Origin: JAMXLO01 sp035569235
GTDB taxonomy: Bacteria; Pseudomonadota; Alphaproteobacteria; Acetobacterales; Acetobacteraceae
NCBI GenBank assembly: GCA_035569235.1
Contig: DATMND010000003.1
Span: 5,218 to 69,217 of the forward strand
Direction: 5' to 3'
DNA: 64,000 bases
Both the position numbers and the translations under genes were made by a program. Positions within the stretch are counted from its first letter, which is position 1; every line of letters begins with the position of its first letter. Of this stretch, positions 1 through 9,135 are shown piece after piece. Under the pieces are notes generated by a model, which saw only the letters and a program-made list of their open reading frames with translations, was not told the DNA's origin and ran no database searches.

Positions 1-275
1 TATCACGAGTTGATAGCGGGTTAATGACGGCTGCGTGTCGCTAGAATCACGATCTGGTGACCGATTCCACCAGCGAACCAGATGTTTGGAAGCGCGCCCC
101 GGCCAGCCTGTGGCGAAGCGTTTGCATCACGGTCCGGTCGAACCTGGCCGGAGATGTTGCCGATGGTGCCTGTCTCCAAACCCTCGCCGCATCGCAAGCC
201 CACGAAGGAATCCGCGACTGCGTCAAAGGGTCTGCAGCCGGCGATCTGATGCACGGGTTCCGGCGCATCGGTCAA

Positions 276-1469
276 CTACGCGGCGGCCATGGGCTGCGTC
301 ATTGGAGCACCGACTGCGTTTTCGCGCGCACGCACCAATGCTTCATACAGCGCTGAGGTCCGCTCGGCGATGACATCCCAGGAAGGAATTTGCGTGCTCA
401 GCAGCCCCACGTTGCGGCCACAGGATCGCAACAGCTCCGGATCGGCCAGCAGAGTTTCAATCGCCTCGGCCAGAGCAATCGGGTCGTCCGGCGGCACAAT
501 CCGTCCATGGGTACCGTTGCGCAACAGCTTCTGGAACGCCCCGATCCCGCTGGCAATGATCGGCTTGCCATACGGCAGGCACGACATCAGCACGCCGCTG
601 GTATCGATCTCGCGATAGGGAAACGCAAAGATGTCAGCCTGGCAGAAGACCTTGCCCATATCGTCCTCAGTGGCGTAGCCGAGCTTCCATACGATACTGT
701 CCGCGACGCCGAGCGCCTCGGCGCGTCGCATCAGCGGCTGCACAGGAATCATCGGCTCGCCGGCGACAAGCACCTGGCATCGCGCACGCAAGGGCGCCGA
801 AAGGCGGCCAAGCGCCTCGATCATGACGTCAACACCCTTGTAAGCCTTGATTCTTCCGAACAGCAGGATCGTGAGCGGAGCAGAGTCTCGCGACAGGCCG
901 CCGCTGGACTTGGGAACATCGAGTATCCCATGCGAAATGGTGGAAATTCGTTCCGGGGAAAGCCCGCGTTCGACCAGCAGGGTCCTGCTGGACTCGCTAT
1001 GCACGATCAGATGATCGAATTCCCGCCAGACACTTTTCGATCCAATTCGCTGAATCGCGGATTTGGGCGAATTGTTGAACGGCGCGACGTCATGCACCGT
1101 CAGCACGACGGGACCGATCGACCGGCGAATGCGGCGCACCGCAATCATGTCGATCGCCGGAAGCGGCAGCCACTGGAAATGCACGACCTTTGGCCGCTCA
1201 GTGCGAAGGACACGGGCGAGCCGGGCAAGGTCCGCGGCATGCTCCAGGCCCTTCAGGACATGAAACATGCCACTCGGCGCTGCGGCATCCGGCCGCTCGC
1301 TCCATCTGTAGAAGAAGGCGCGCGGCGCTGCTTCACGTGGGGTAAACTCCTGCGAACGGAGTTCGCGGCCGTACAGCGTAACATCGCACCCTCTCGCCAT
1401 GAGCGCCGCGCACAGAGCGCTATCGTAGGGCAGCGTGAACAGGGAAGGATCAATCATCGCGATTTTCAA
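276..1469 (-). CDS. Glycosyltransferase, GT4-type
   Basis: A 397-residue GT-B glycosyltransferase expected to add a sugar to a lipid-linked exopolysaccharide unit on the cytoplasmic face of the inner membrane. The acceptor half contains VVHFQWLPLP and VVLTVHDVAPF. The donor half opens with ILLFGRIKAYKGVD and contains SCLPYGKPIIASGIG, as in family GT4. The second glutamate of the usual E-x7-E motif is not obvious after FPYREIDTSG. It is the last gene of a leftward four-gene operon, 15 nt behind the flippase. Family assignment is firm, but sugar and acceptor cannot be read from sequence. Confidence 0.88.
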   Translation of the reverse strand: MKIAMIDPSLFTLPYDSALCAALMARGCDVTLYGRELRSQEFTPREAAPRAFFYRWSERPDAAAPSGMFHVLKGLEHAADLARLARVLRTERPKVVHFQWLPLPAIDMIAVRRIRRSIGPVVLTVHDVAPFNNSPKSAIQRIGSKSVWREFDHLIVHSESSRTLLVERGLSPERISTISHGILDVPKSSGGLSRDSAPLTILLFGRIKAYKGVDVMIEALGRLSAPLRARCQVLVAGEPMIPVQPLMRRAEALGVADSIVWKLGYATEDDMGKVFCQADIFAFPYREIDTSGVLMSCLPYGKPIIASGIGAFQKLLRNGTHGRIVPPDDPIALAEAIETLLADPELLRSCGRNVGLLSTQIPSWDVIAERTSALYEALVRARENAVGAPMTQPMAAA

Positions 1470-1484
1470 GGTCTTGATTCCCCG

Positions 1485-2978
1485 TTAGAACTTGCCAGCC
1501 GTCACATGATCCGCGATCGAGGCTGGCATCACGCGAGCCGGCTTGCCGATTGAAATCTGCATCATCACGAGGCGGGCCAGGTCAGGTCGGACGAGGGCGA
1601 TCCCCAGAATCAGCGCAAGACAGCCCGCCGGCGCCAACACTCCAAGCCGGGCCACCGGCGCGAGTCCAACCAGCACCATCTGATCCATTGGCCAAAGCAC
1701 GGCTGAAATGATCAGGACCACAAGGATCGGCCGCCACAGCGCTTTCATGATGTCGACGGGACGCAGCGGCATCGCTCGCGTGCACATGGCCAGCAGGACG
1801 ATGGCAGACAGCACCTGGCGCAGAGACCAGGCAAGAGCCGCCGCCGTGATACCGAAACGAGAAAGTGCGAACAGCAGCGCGACGGACGTTGCCATTTCAA
1901 GAATGCTCAGCGGCAAGACCAGGGCGGGCCGTCCGAGGGCGGAAAAGACCGTGTAGCTGAAAGTCGCGGTCAATGCGGCGCAAGCGCCCAACGCGAGGAT
2001 CTGGATCAACGGAACGGACGGCAGCCAGACGTCTCCCAGGACAGCCCGCACAATCGTCGGCGCGCAAATCGCCAGGGCGGCAAGGCTGGGCAGTGCGATG
2101 ACGCAGATTGTCGACGTCGCGGCAACAAACTGCTGCGCCAGCCGATGCGGGTCGTGTTGCATGCGCGCGAAGACTGGCAATCCCACGTTGGTCGCGATAT
2201 GCCCGATCAGATCACGCAGCGTGTCCGTGATGCGGAAGGCGATACCCAGCAGGCCGAACTGAAATGGGCCGAACAGGTAGGCAGCGAGCACCTGGTACAG
2301 TCTTGGCAGATTGGTCTGAACGACCTCGTTCGCGAGCCAAGGCACGGCAAAGCGCAGTAATTCGAGCAGTGGGGCATAGCGTGGCATCCGGTGGATTGTT
2401 CGGGGCGACCAGTACCAAAGCGCCAGTGCCCCCAGCAACGCGGTGGTAAGATATTGCGCGATCAGACTCCACGCACCATAGCCGTTGAACGCGAGTGTCA
2501 GCGCGACGCCGCAACTGACCAGTCGAGCCACCAGAGTACGCATCGCGAGATGGCGGAAGTCCAACGCTCGGCGGAGCATCGCCGACTGCACGCCGCTATA
2601 TCCGGAGAACAGCAGCCCGACCGCAGCGGCGCGAATCAGCGGCGCGAGGCGTGGCTCTCCATATGCAAAGGCGGCCGGCCCGGCGACAGCCCAGCAGATC
2701 AGGACGAGCAGGCCGGCAACGCCAAACGTGGTCCACAGAGCCGCATCGACGTGTCCGTCATCAATCGCGGGGCGCTGGACAAGCGCTTCGTTGAACAGAC
2801 CTTCCACCGCCACGTTCAGGAACTGGATGACCGCCACCACGATGACTGCGACACCGAAATCAGTGGGTCCGAGCAGGCGCGCGGTGACCACAATCGTCAT
2901 GAATGAAAGCAGGATGAGCGTCAGCGACTCGACGATCGCCCAGCTTACCGAGCGGACCAGAACGGCGGGCTTGGTCAT
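1485..2978 (-). CDS. Wzx-like polysaccharide flippase
   Basis: An integral membrane protein of 497 residues with about 12-14 hydrophobic segments, of the polysaccharide transporter (MOP/PST) superfamily. It would flip undecaprenyl-linked repeat units across the inner membrane. Typical features are the N-terminal LLGPTDFGVAVIVVAV stretch and the GPFQFGLLGIAFRITDTLRD region in the middle. Its start codon overlaps the stop of the preceding glycosyltransferase gene by 4 nt (ATGA), indicating translational coupling. Flanking glycosyltransferases and the Wzy-like gene support a Wzx/Wzy-dependent pathway. Export of teichuronic-type or O-antigen units is possible. Confidence 0.87.
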   Translation of the reverse strand: MTKPAVLVRSVSWAIVESLTLILLSFMTIVVTARLLGPTDFGVAVIVVAVIQFLNVAVEGLFNEALVQRPAIDDGHVDAALWTTFGVAGLLVLICWAVAGPAAFAYGEPRLAPLIRAAAVGLLFSGYSGVQSAMLRRALDFRHLAMRTLVARLVSCGVALTLAFNGYGAWSLIAQYLTTALLGALALWYWSPRTIHRMPRYAPLLELLRFAVPWLANEVVQTNLPRLYQVLAAYLFGPFQFGLLGIAFRITDTLRDLIGHIATNVGLPVFARMQHDPHRLAQQFVAATSTICVIALPSLAALAICAPTIVRAVLGDVWLPSVPLIQILALGACAALTATFSYTVFSALGRPALVLPLSILEMATSVALLFALSRFGITAAALAWSLRQVLSAIVLLAMCTRAMPLRPVDIMKALWRPILVVLIISAVLWPMDQMVLVGLAPVARLGVLAPAGCLALILGIALVRPDLARLVMMQISIGKPARVMPASIADHVTAGKF

Positions 2979-4261
2979 GGCGTCGTCGTCCGTGCATCAC
3001 CGATCCGCGGCATCGGCATGGCGCGACCGGACTCCCGGATGGCGCGGTGTTTCGAGGCAGTCGGATGTGTGCGCAGGACATCCTGCCACGCGGCACTATA
3101 TTCGCCGAAGATCCGATCAAAGGTGAAGCGTTCGGCTTCCAGGAGGCAAGCGGCGGACATGGTGCGCCAGTCGGGCGGATCGTCGAGCAACCGACGCAGC
3201 AGCGTTTCCAATGCCGTGATATCTCCGGCTGGGACCAAAAATCCCGTGCATCCGTCTCGTATAAGCTCAACCATGCCGCCCGCGGAGACTCCGATGACCG
3301 GAACGCCGAAGCCGAATGCTTCGTGGATGACGCGGCCTGAGGCCTCCTCGACCAGGGATGGAGCGACGAGGATGTCCAAGTCCTGAAAGAACGCCGCCGG
3401 CGCGACGCGACCCAGGAACGTCGCCAGAGGTGATCGAAACGATTCCTTCAGATTCCGCTCATACTCGGCCTGGCCGAAGCCGCCGATATAGACCTGGACG
3501 CGCTCGGCGCCGATCCGCCGCGCTGCCTCCAGCACGACGTGCGCCCCCTTGATCCGCTCCAGTCTCCCAAGAAAACCCACTCGCAACGGGGCGCCCGGCC
3601 GCGGGCCCGGATACGGGACGACAACTGGCGGATCGGAATTGCAGTTGTTGATTACACGCGTGAGGCGCCTGCCGCGGAACAGGCCAGATGGGCTAATCCG
3701 TTGCCAAAGGCGTGCGCTGACGCTGGTCAGGCCATCCACGTGCCGCGATAGACGCACCCGCGGCCAGCAAAGCACGCGACAGCGCAGACAGCGCCGCGTG
3801 CAGTTGACGTCGGAGCGATACATGACTGAATTGGTGCAGGCGGCATAATGATCGTGAAGCGTCTGCAGCATCGGCAGGCCCCGCCGAGCGAGCGTCGGCC
3901 AGATCGCGCAGGTGAACCCTAGCGCGTTATGAATATGGATCAGGTCGGGCGCCTCGCGATCGGCGATCCAACCCAGCCGGGCGGCCATCACCGGGTTCCA
4001 GGCTTCCACCACTTGCCACAGGACCTTCCGCCAGGCGGGTTGGCGCTTCGACTGATGCGGAAAGAATACGTTGAACAGGGGTACATAATAGACATGCACC
4101 CCGTTTATCACACGCTCCTGGGGCACTCCGTCGGGTGCAAGCGAAACGACCACCGCTTGATCCCCCGCGCGCACCAGACCTTCCGCCAACAGCCTGACGG
4201 TCTCTTCCGCGCCGCCAACCTCATTGGGATGGTAGCGCGTGCTCACGAACATGATCTTCAT
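2975..4261 (-). CDS. Glycosyltransferase, GT4-type
   Basis: A 428-residue GT4 enzyme of the capsule/exopolysaccharide type. The start MKIMFVSTRYHPNEVGGAEE carries the usual GG-x-E acceptor-side loop. The donor side has LRVGFLGRLERIKGAHVVLE and a complete E-x7-E motif in PSLVEEASGRVIHEAFGFG. A cysteine-rich stretch near residues 155-170 (NCTRRCLRCRVLCWP) resembles the small cysteine clusters of some capsule glycosyltransferases. The start overlaps the upstream Wzy-like stop by 4 nt, and the gene ends in a 4-nt overlap with the flippase. Donor sugar is unknown. Confidence 0.88.
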   Translation of the reverse strand: MKIMFVSTRYHPNEVGGAEETVRLLAEGLVRAGDQAVVVSLAPDGVPQERVINGVHVYYVPLFNVFFPHQSKRQPAWRKVLWQVVEAWNPVMAARLGWIADREAPDLIHIHNALGFTCAIWPTLARRGLPMLQTLHDHYAACTNSVMYRSDVNCTRRCLRCRVLCWPRVRLSRHVDGLTSVSARLWQRISPSGLFRGRRLTRVINNCNSDPPVVVPYPGPRPGAPLRVGFLGRLERIKGAHVVLEAARRIGAERVQVYIGGFGQAEYERNLKESFRSPLATFLGRVAPAAFFQDLDILVAPSLVEEASGRVIHEAFGFGVPVIGVSAGGMVELIRDGCTGFLVPAGDITALETLLRRLLDDPPDWRTMSAACLLEAERFTFDRIFGEYSAAWQDVLRTHPTASKHRAIRESGRAMPMPRIGDARTTTP

Positions 4262-5526
4262 GTCGCGCTCACCGTTATCCGTTCAGGACGAAGCACATGC
4301 GAGGCCGCAACGGCCGGCCGCTTCGGCAAGACACAGAAGACCAGCAGGAGCGCCTGCAGCCGTGGATCGAGCAGTTCTCCGCCAAAGCAGAGGAAACCGA
4401 TCGTCAGCGCGCAGCTCAACCATAACGATGGCGCATGGCCGAACACGGCGAGGACGAACATCGCCCAGAACAGTGCCGAGCCGAGCAGACCGTATTCGAA
4501 CAGCAACTTCGCCCACGCGGGATCATGCGTCTCGTACGGCATCAGTTGAATGTAGTCGCGCATCGATCCTGGGCCGACGCCGAACAGAAGGTCATGCGGA
4601 TCAGACACCAGATATCGGTCGATCAGATCCGCTGGAGCCAGAAACCGCGCATAGCCGCTGCTTTCGGTATTATTGAATTCTGCGCCCCGATGCATCGCTA
4701 CATCCATATGCCAGAGCCCGGACGTCGCAAGGGCAAGGCAGCCAAACAAGACAAGCGCGAAGATCGTGCCATAGGAACGGCGACTGACCAGGATGCCGGG
4801 GACCAGGACCAACGCGAACAGACCGGTACCCGAGTAGGAGAACAACAATGCGGCGATAAAGACCGCAAGACGCCATTTCACTTGAAAGAACAACATCTCG
4901 ATGATGATCGCCAAGGCCACGTACTGCGAGAATGTTGACGGCTCCACCATGAAGAAACCGTTGCTCCGGTTGATCGGCGAGCCGTAGTTTATCGGCAGGA
5001 GATTGTCGAAGCCCTCAAGCAGTATTCCTGACGGCAGAAATCCCTCGAAGGTATAGAGCAGCTTCGAGGCAATCACGAAATGCAGGAAAAACTGCGCAAT
5101 TCCACAGACGGCGCAGACCAGCACCATGGACTGATACGCGCGCAGGCAATCTTTGAACGGGGCGTCCAACGACCGCAGCAGGAACACGAACGGTATGTAT
5201 GTGGCGATCAGCAGCATCGCCGACGACCAGGACGAACTGCCGCCATTGAAGATCGCGCAGATCGAGGCATAGGCGGCGAACATCAGGACAAGCGCAGCAC
5301 GAATAGGATCGATATTAAGTTGCCCTCGCAACAATAGCATCGCCAGCGCCGCCAGGTTGACGAACAGGTTCACCGACACCCCGTTCGGACCTATCGGAAC
5401 CGCGAACCGCTGCAGGAAGATCGCCGCGAACAGGATCGCGAGCAGGCAGCGGCGGACGGTGCGCAGGTTCGCTTGACCATCACTGACGCCGACCCGTCGG
5501 CTTACGCGATCTACGCAGGGCGGCAT
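4258..5526 (-). CDS. O-antigen ligase / Wzy-like polymerase
   Basis: A polytopic membrane protein with about ten hydrophobic segments and the DLLFGVGPGSMRDYIQ plus THDPAWAKLLFEYGLLGSAL pattern of the O-antigen ligase/polymerase superfamily. These enzymes polymerise or ligate polysaccharide at the periplasmic face. I start at the ATG at 5526, because the frame upstream (to 5637) is arginine/proline-rich and does not look like family N-termini. First gene of the leftward operon, divergent from the tyrosine autokinase gene. In a locus with flippase and Wzc, a Wzy polymerase role is more likely than LPS ligation, but sequence alone does not settle this. Confidence 0.8.
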   Translation of the reverse strand: MPPCVDRVSRRVGVSDGQANLRTVRRCLLAILFAAIFLQRFAVPIGPNGVSVNLFVNLAALAMLLLRGQLNIDPIRAALVLMFAAYASICAIFNGGSSSWSSAMLLIATYIPFVFLLRSLDAPFKDCLRAYQSMVLVCAVCGIAQFFLHFVIASKLLYTFEGFLPSGILLEGFDNLLPINYGSPINRSNGFFMVEPSTFSQYVALAIIIEMLFFQVKWRLAVFIAALLFSYSGTGLFALVLVPGILVSRRSYGTIFALVLFGCLALATSGLWHMDVAMHRGAEFNNTESSGYARFLAPADLIDRYLVSDPHDLLFGVGPGSMRDYIQLMPYETHDPAWAKLLFEYGLLGSALFWAMFVLAVFGHAPSLWLSCALTIGFLCFGGELLDPRLQALLLVFCVLPKRPAVAASHVLRPERITVSAT

Positions 5527-5700
5527 TCCGGGAGTCCTGGTGCGATCGTCTGCGAGCTCGCCGTGACGCAACCGCGGACCTATGTGAGAACGGGGAAAGC
5601 CTCCCGCCCGCGGTTGATATTGCACTTGTGGCGCCACCTTGGCCTCTGCCCGCGTTGCGGAGGCAGTTCATATCGACACCGAGAGGTCGAAGCTAGACAC

Positions 5701-5756
5701 GCTCACCTAATATTGAGCAGAATGTCTCTAATTTTGGTGGAAGAACCATTCCACTA
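5701..5756. promoter_or_regulatory. Inverted repeats in the divergent promoter region
   Basis: The region between the two divergent exopolysaccharide units holds a short hairpin GCTCA-N8-TGAGC (5701-5718) and an inverted repeat TGGTGGAA-N6-TTCCACTA (5735-5756, 8-bp arms with one mismatch). The second could be an operator for a regulator acting on either operon. The surrounding bases are AT-richer than the flanking genes, as expected for promoters. No named binding consensus was recognised. Confidence 0.35.
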
Positions 5757-5849
5757 AGGGTATTGTGTCTTTAATTGGACTGATGCAGCCGGCCATGACG
5801 CCACGATCCCCAGGGATCGGTGGCCGTCAAGGCTGGCATGGGGAGCGGC

Positions 5850-7985
5850 ATGGATAACATTGGCGTCGGTCTTGCGGATTTTTGGCACGTTCTGCGGCGC
5901 CGCATGCTGCGACTGTGTCTGGCAGCCATTTTAGGCGCAGCCCTTGCCGTTGCCATCAGCGAGGCATTGCCGGTTCATTACACCAGCGAAGCGCTTCTGG
6001 AGGTGGAAGCGCATACCCCGCTGATGAAGGAGTTGAATCCAGGTGCTACCGCCACGACGCCGGACCAGGTCAGGACCGAGGCGGACATTCTTGAATCCCG
6101 CGCGCTGACGGAATCGATCGTTCGCGAGCTCAAGCTGATGGATGCCGCCGACTTCAAGTCGGCCAGCCGGCCGCCCACCTGGACCGACCGGATCTACATT
6201 GGCTTGCAAGAGGCGCGCTCCTATGCGCTGAACCTCCTCGGCCTGCACACGCAGGTCGATCCTTTGAGTGATGCGGTTGATCTGTTCCAGCGCCGGCTGC
6301 AGGTGGTGGCCAACGAGAAGAGCCACATTGTTGCCGTTCGTGTCCAGACAGGATCCGCGCAGCTGTCGGCCGACGTGGTCAACAACCTGCTGACCCGATA
6401 TCTTTCGAACCAGGTGGCTGGGAACCTGAGCGTCAGCGCACAGGAAAACCAGTGGCTGACCGAGCACCTCGCGGCACTCCAGCATGACGTGGACGAAGCG
6501 GCTCTGCGGGCCCAGGCCTTTCGCGACGCGAACGGGCTGATGGATATCCAGGCCGGTGCGCTTCCGGCGGTGCAATTGAACGAGAAGGAGCAGAACCTGT
6601 CGGCCGCCCGGCAGGAACTGTCCAAGGCACAGGCAGCGTTCGACTCCGCCGCGAAAGCCTTGCAGACCGGCTCGGGATTTGTCGGCCAGGAAGTCCTGGG
6701 ATCGCTGCTTATTCAGCGCCTGCGGGAACGTGAGGCAGACGTCCTTCAGCGCATGGCGAATCTGCGGCAGAGAACCGGCGACAGCACTCCCTACCTGGCG
6801 CCCCTTCAGGCCGAGTTGGCCTCGGCTCGCGCGCAGATCGCCGTCGAAACCGGCCATATCGTCAATGCGCTGCGTCGGGATGTCGATCTGGCGCGCGATC
6901 GCGTCAACAGCTTGCAGACGATGGTCACAGACTCCCAGGTTCGGGCACAGCGGAACGCCGCCGCAGCCGACACCTTGACGCGCCTCACGCAGGAGGTGGA
7001 CGCCAAGCGACACGTCTACATTGCGTTTCTGACCCGTATGGAACAGACCCAGCTCGCGTCTACTCAGTTCCCCACTGCACGCGTCGTGTCGCCCGCCGTG
7101 CCGCCGTTCAAGGCAGATGGTATGCCGCCCATTATCGTGGCGATACTTGGCGCCGTTGCCGCCGTTTTCCTTGCGATTGCGGCGCTGCTGCTCAGATGGG
7201 CACTGGATCGACGCGTCACATCGGTAGCAAATCTGGAAGTGCTGACCGGGGCAACTCCAATCTGCGCCATGCCGGCACTCCCTGGCGCGGGCGGCCTCCC
7301 GGTGGCGATGCGCATTCTGGACATGAACCAATCAGGCGTAGTCGAGACCTTGTACGCCTTGCGTTTCGCGGTTCTGGCGATGAATCCGGGAGCATCCTGC
7401 ACCCGAGTGCTCGTCACCTCGGCCTCGCCCGAAGAGGGCAAGACCACTCTGGCCGCATCACTCGCGCGGCTGACCGCCGCGAGCGGCATGCGGGTGCTGT
7501 TGGTCGAGGCGGATCTGCGGCGCCCGACCCTCCGCCGCATGCTCCGGATGTCGCCAAGGAACAGTATCGAATCATTTCTGACACAAGGAATGCGCCTCGC
7601 CGACGCGGTGCATGTCGACCCGAAATCCGGTCTGCACTGCCTGACCGCGGACGGATCGGCGCCCAATGCGGTCACAACACTTCAATCGCCGCGACTAAGC
7701 GCGCTGATGGAGGAGGCGCGGGCGAGCTATGACATGGTCATCATCGATAGTCCCCCGGTGATGCGCGTGGTCGATGCACTCATCCTGGCCCACTACAGCG
7801 ACGTGATACTTTTCGCGGTTGCCTACGGGCGCATCCATGCAGCAACTGTCCTGGAGGCGCTCCGTCGCTTTCCCAGCCATGTTCGATCCCGGATTGCCAC
7901 TGTTCTGACGCGGGTGCCGCAAACGGATATTTCATGGCAAGGTTATTATGCCGGGTACAAGCGCAAGCTGCCCGCCTCGGCCTAA
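5850..7985 (+). CDS. Polysaccharide copolymerase / BY-type tyrosine autokinase (Wzc-like)
   Basis: Controls chain length and export of exopolysaccharide through cycles of tyrosine phosphorylation. An N-terminal Wzz domain is bounded by a hydrophobic segment near residues 25-45 and a second near 430-450 ending the periplasmic coiled-coil part. The C-terminal BY-kinase has Walker A (SASPEEGKTTLAASLAR), Walker A' (LLVEADLRRPTLRR) and Walker B (YDMVIIDSPPVM). A small tyrosine group (GYYAGYKRK) lies at the extreme C-terminus. I chose ATG 5850, preceded by GGGGAG; GTG 5820 and ATG 5838 are alternatives. First gene of the rightward half of the locus. Confidence 0.92.
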   Translation: MDNIGVGLADFWHVLRRRMLRLCLAAILGAALAVAISEALPVHYTSEALLEVEAHTPLMKELNPGATATTPDQVRTEADILESRALTESIVRELKLMDAADFKSASRPPTWTDRIYIGLQEARSYALNLLGLHTQVDPLSDAVDLFQRRLQVVANEKSHIVAVRVQTGSAQLSADVVNNLLTRYLSNQVAGNLSVSAQENQWLTEHLAALQHDVDEAALRAQAFRDANGLMDIQAGALPAVQLNEKEQNLSAARQELSKAQAAFDSAAKALQTGSGFVGQEVLGSLLIQRLREREADVLQRMANLRQRTGDSTPYLAPLQAELASARAQIAVETGHIVNALRRDVDLARDRVNSLQTMVTDSQVRAQRNAAAADTLTRLTQEVDAKRHVYIAFLTRMEQTQLASTQFPTARVVSPAVPPFKADGMPPIIVAILGAVAAVFLAIAALLLRWALDRRVTSVANLEVLTGATPICAMPALPGAGGLPVAMRILDMNQSGVVETLYALRFAVLAMNPGASCTRVLVTSASPEEGKTTLAASLARLTAASGMRVLLVEADLRRPTLRRMLRMSPRNSIESFLTQGMRLADAVHVDPKSGLHCLTADGSAPNAVTTLQSPRLSALMEEARASYDMVIIDSPPVMRVVDALILAHYSDVILFAVAYGRIHAATVLEALRRFPSHVRSRIATVLTRVPQTDISWQGYYAGYKRKLPASA

Positions 7986-7996
7986 GGTACGCACAC

Positions 7997-8983
7997 GTGC
8001 AGCGCCGACCACTGGTGATCATGTCAGCCGCAAGCGCGCTGGCCAGTCTTGTTTCGGTCGGCCACGGCTCGGCGCAGGCCATCGATGACTTGCCGATGCA
8101 GCAACGCCTGGGCGTCTACAAGGGCGCCGGATGCGACGGCCGTGCAGCCGTTGCAGGCTTCGCCGCGTGGCTGGGCCGCAGGCCGCAATGGGTCGTGGAT
8201 TTCCTGGCACAGGAGAACTGGCAAAGCTTCAACGACTCAGCAACTTGGCTGATCGGCTGCTGGCGAGGCGCCAATTATCATCTGGCGCTTGCGGTTCCCA
8301 TGCTGACCGAAGACCGCCGCAATACCTTGGAACTCGGCGCGGCCGGCGCTTATGACGCGCACTTCACGCGTCTGGCTCAGGCGCTGGTGTCCACGGGGCG
8401 CCCGGACACAGTCATTCGGCTTGGCTGGGAGTTCAACGGCGACTGGTCCACGTGGTGTCCAAAAGGGAATCCCGGCGTGTTCATCCGCTACTGGCGGCGC
8501 ATTGTCGGTGTGATGCGGGCTGTTCCGGACAGCAAGTTCCGATTCGACTGGAATCCAACGCTCGGCACCGCCGCCGTCGCACCCGACCAAGTATATCCGG
8601 GTGACGACGTGGTCGATATCATCGGCCTCGACGTCTACAACCAAAGCTGGAGTGTGCCGCGTCCGAACAGCCGGGAACGTTGGGAAGAATTGCGGCGGAA
8701 GCCCTTCGGGCTTGATTGGCACCAGGCCTTCGCCGCAGCAAAGGGCAAGCCCCGATCCTTCCCGGAGTGGGGCACTGGGCGTCGACCGGACGGCAGCGGC
8801 GGCGGCGATGATTCGCTTTTCGTGGATCAGATGGCTCAATGGGCCACGGCATCCGACGTCGTCTATCATGCCTACTGGGACTATCCGGCATCCGACTACT
8901 TTGCCTTGATGTCCACCGGGCAATTTCCCCGCGCCGCGGCGGCATTTCGCGAGCGCTTTGGCCACATAACCCATCAACCCTGA
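7997..8983 (+). CDS. Exported GH26-type glycoside hydrolase
   Basis: A predicted endo-acting polysaccharide hydrolase of the GH26 (beta-mannanase-like) clan. Starting at GTG 7997 (AAGG just upstream) gives an N-terminus with RRP, a hydrophobic stretch and an AQA cleavage site, so a Sec or Tat signal peptide. The frame extends upstream to 7934, but that start would overlap the kinase gene by 52 nt. The acid/base glutamate is probably E145 in LGWEFNGDW and the nucleophile E257 in SFPEWGTG. Placement directly after wzc suggests trimming or release of the nascent polymer, as for EPS-locus glycanases. Substrate is unknown. Confidence 0.85.
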   Translation: MQRRPLVIMSAASALASLVSVGHGSAQAIDDLPMQQRLGVYKGAGCDGRAAVAGFAAWLGRRPQWVVDFLAQENWQSFNDSATWLIGCWRGANYHLALAVPMLTEDRRNTLELGAAGAYDAHFTRLAQALVSTGRPDTVIRLGWEFNGDWSTWCPKGNPGVFIRYWRRIVGVMRAVPDSKFRFDWNPTLGTAAVAPDQVYPGDDVVDIIGLDVYNQSWSVPRPNSRERWEELRRKPFGLDWHQAFAAAKGKPRSFPEWGTGRRPDGSGGGDDSLFVDQMAQWATASDVVYHAYWDYPASDYFALMSTGQFPRAAAAFRERFGHITHQP

Positions 8984-9135
8984 CAGCGGCACTCGTACAT
9001 GTGTGCAAGCGACCTGCGCTTCCCTAAGCCCATGAGTGCTGCAAAGGACGCGCGCCATCCGGGCCTGCGCCGCATCGCCCGGGCCTTGTCATCTGATGGA
9101 CACGAGACGCAGGCATCGCGCACAGGACGACGCCA

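Noticed and set aside
1..275. Minus-strand frame of 84 codons behind the first glycosyltransferase gene (TTG start at 275).
   Set aside because: Starts with TTG one base after the upstream stop, but no family pattern is visible and competing frames exist; could be a remnant or chance.
390..1553. Long plus-strand open frame antisense to the first glycosyltransferase gene.
   Set aside because: Arginine/histidine/glutamine-rich translation typical of GC-rich antisense; the minus-strand gene has clear GT4 motifs.
5931..7331. 466-codon minus-strand frame antisense to the wzc-like gene.
   Set aside because: Shadow of a GC-rich gene with excellent BY-kinase motifs on the plus strand.
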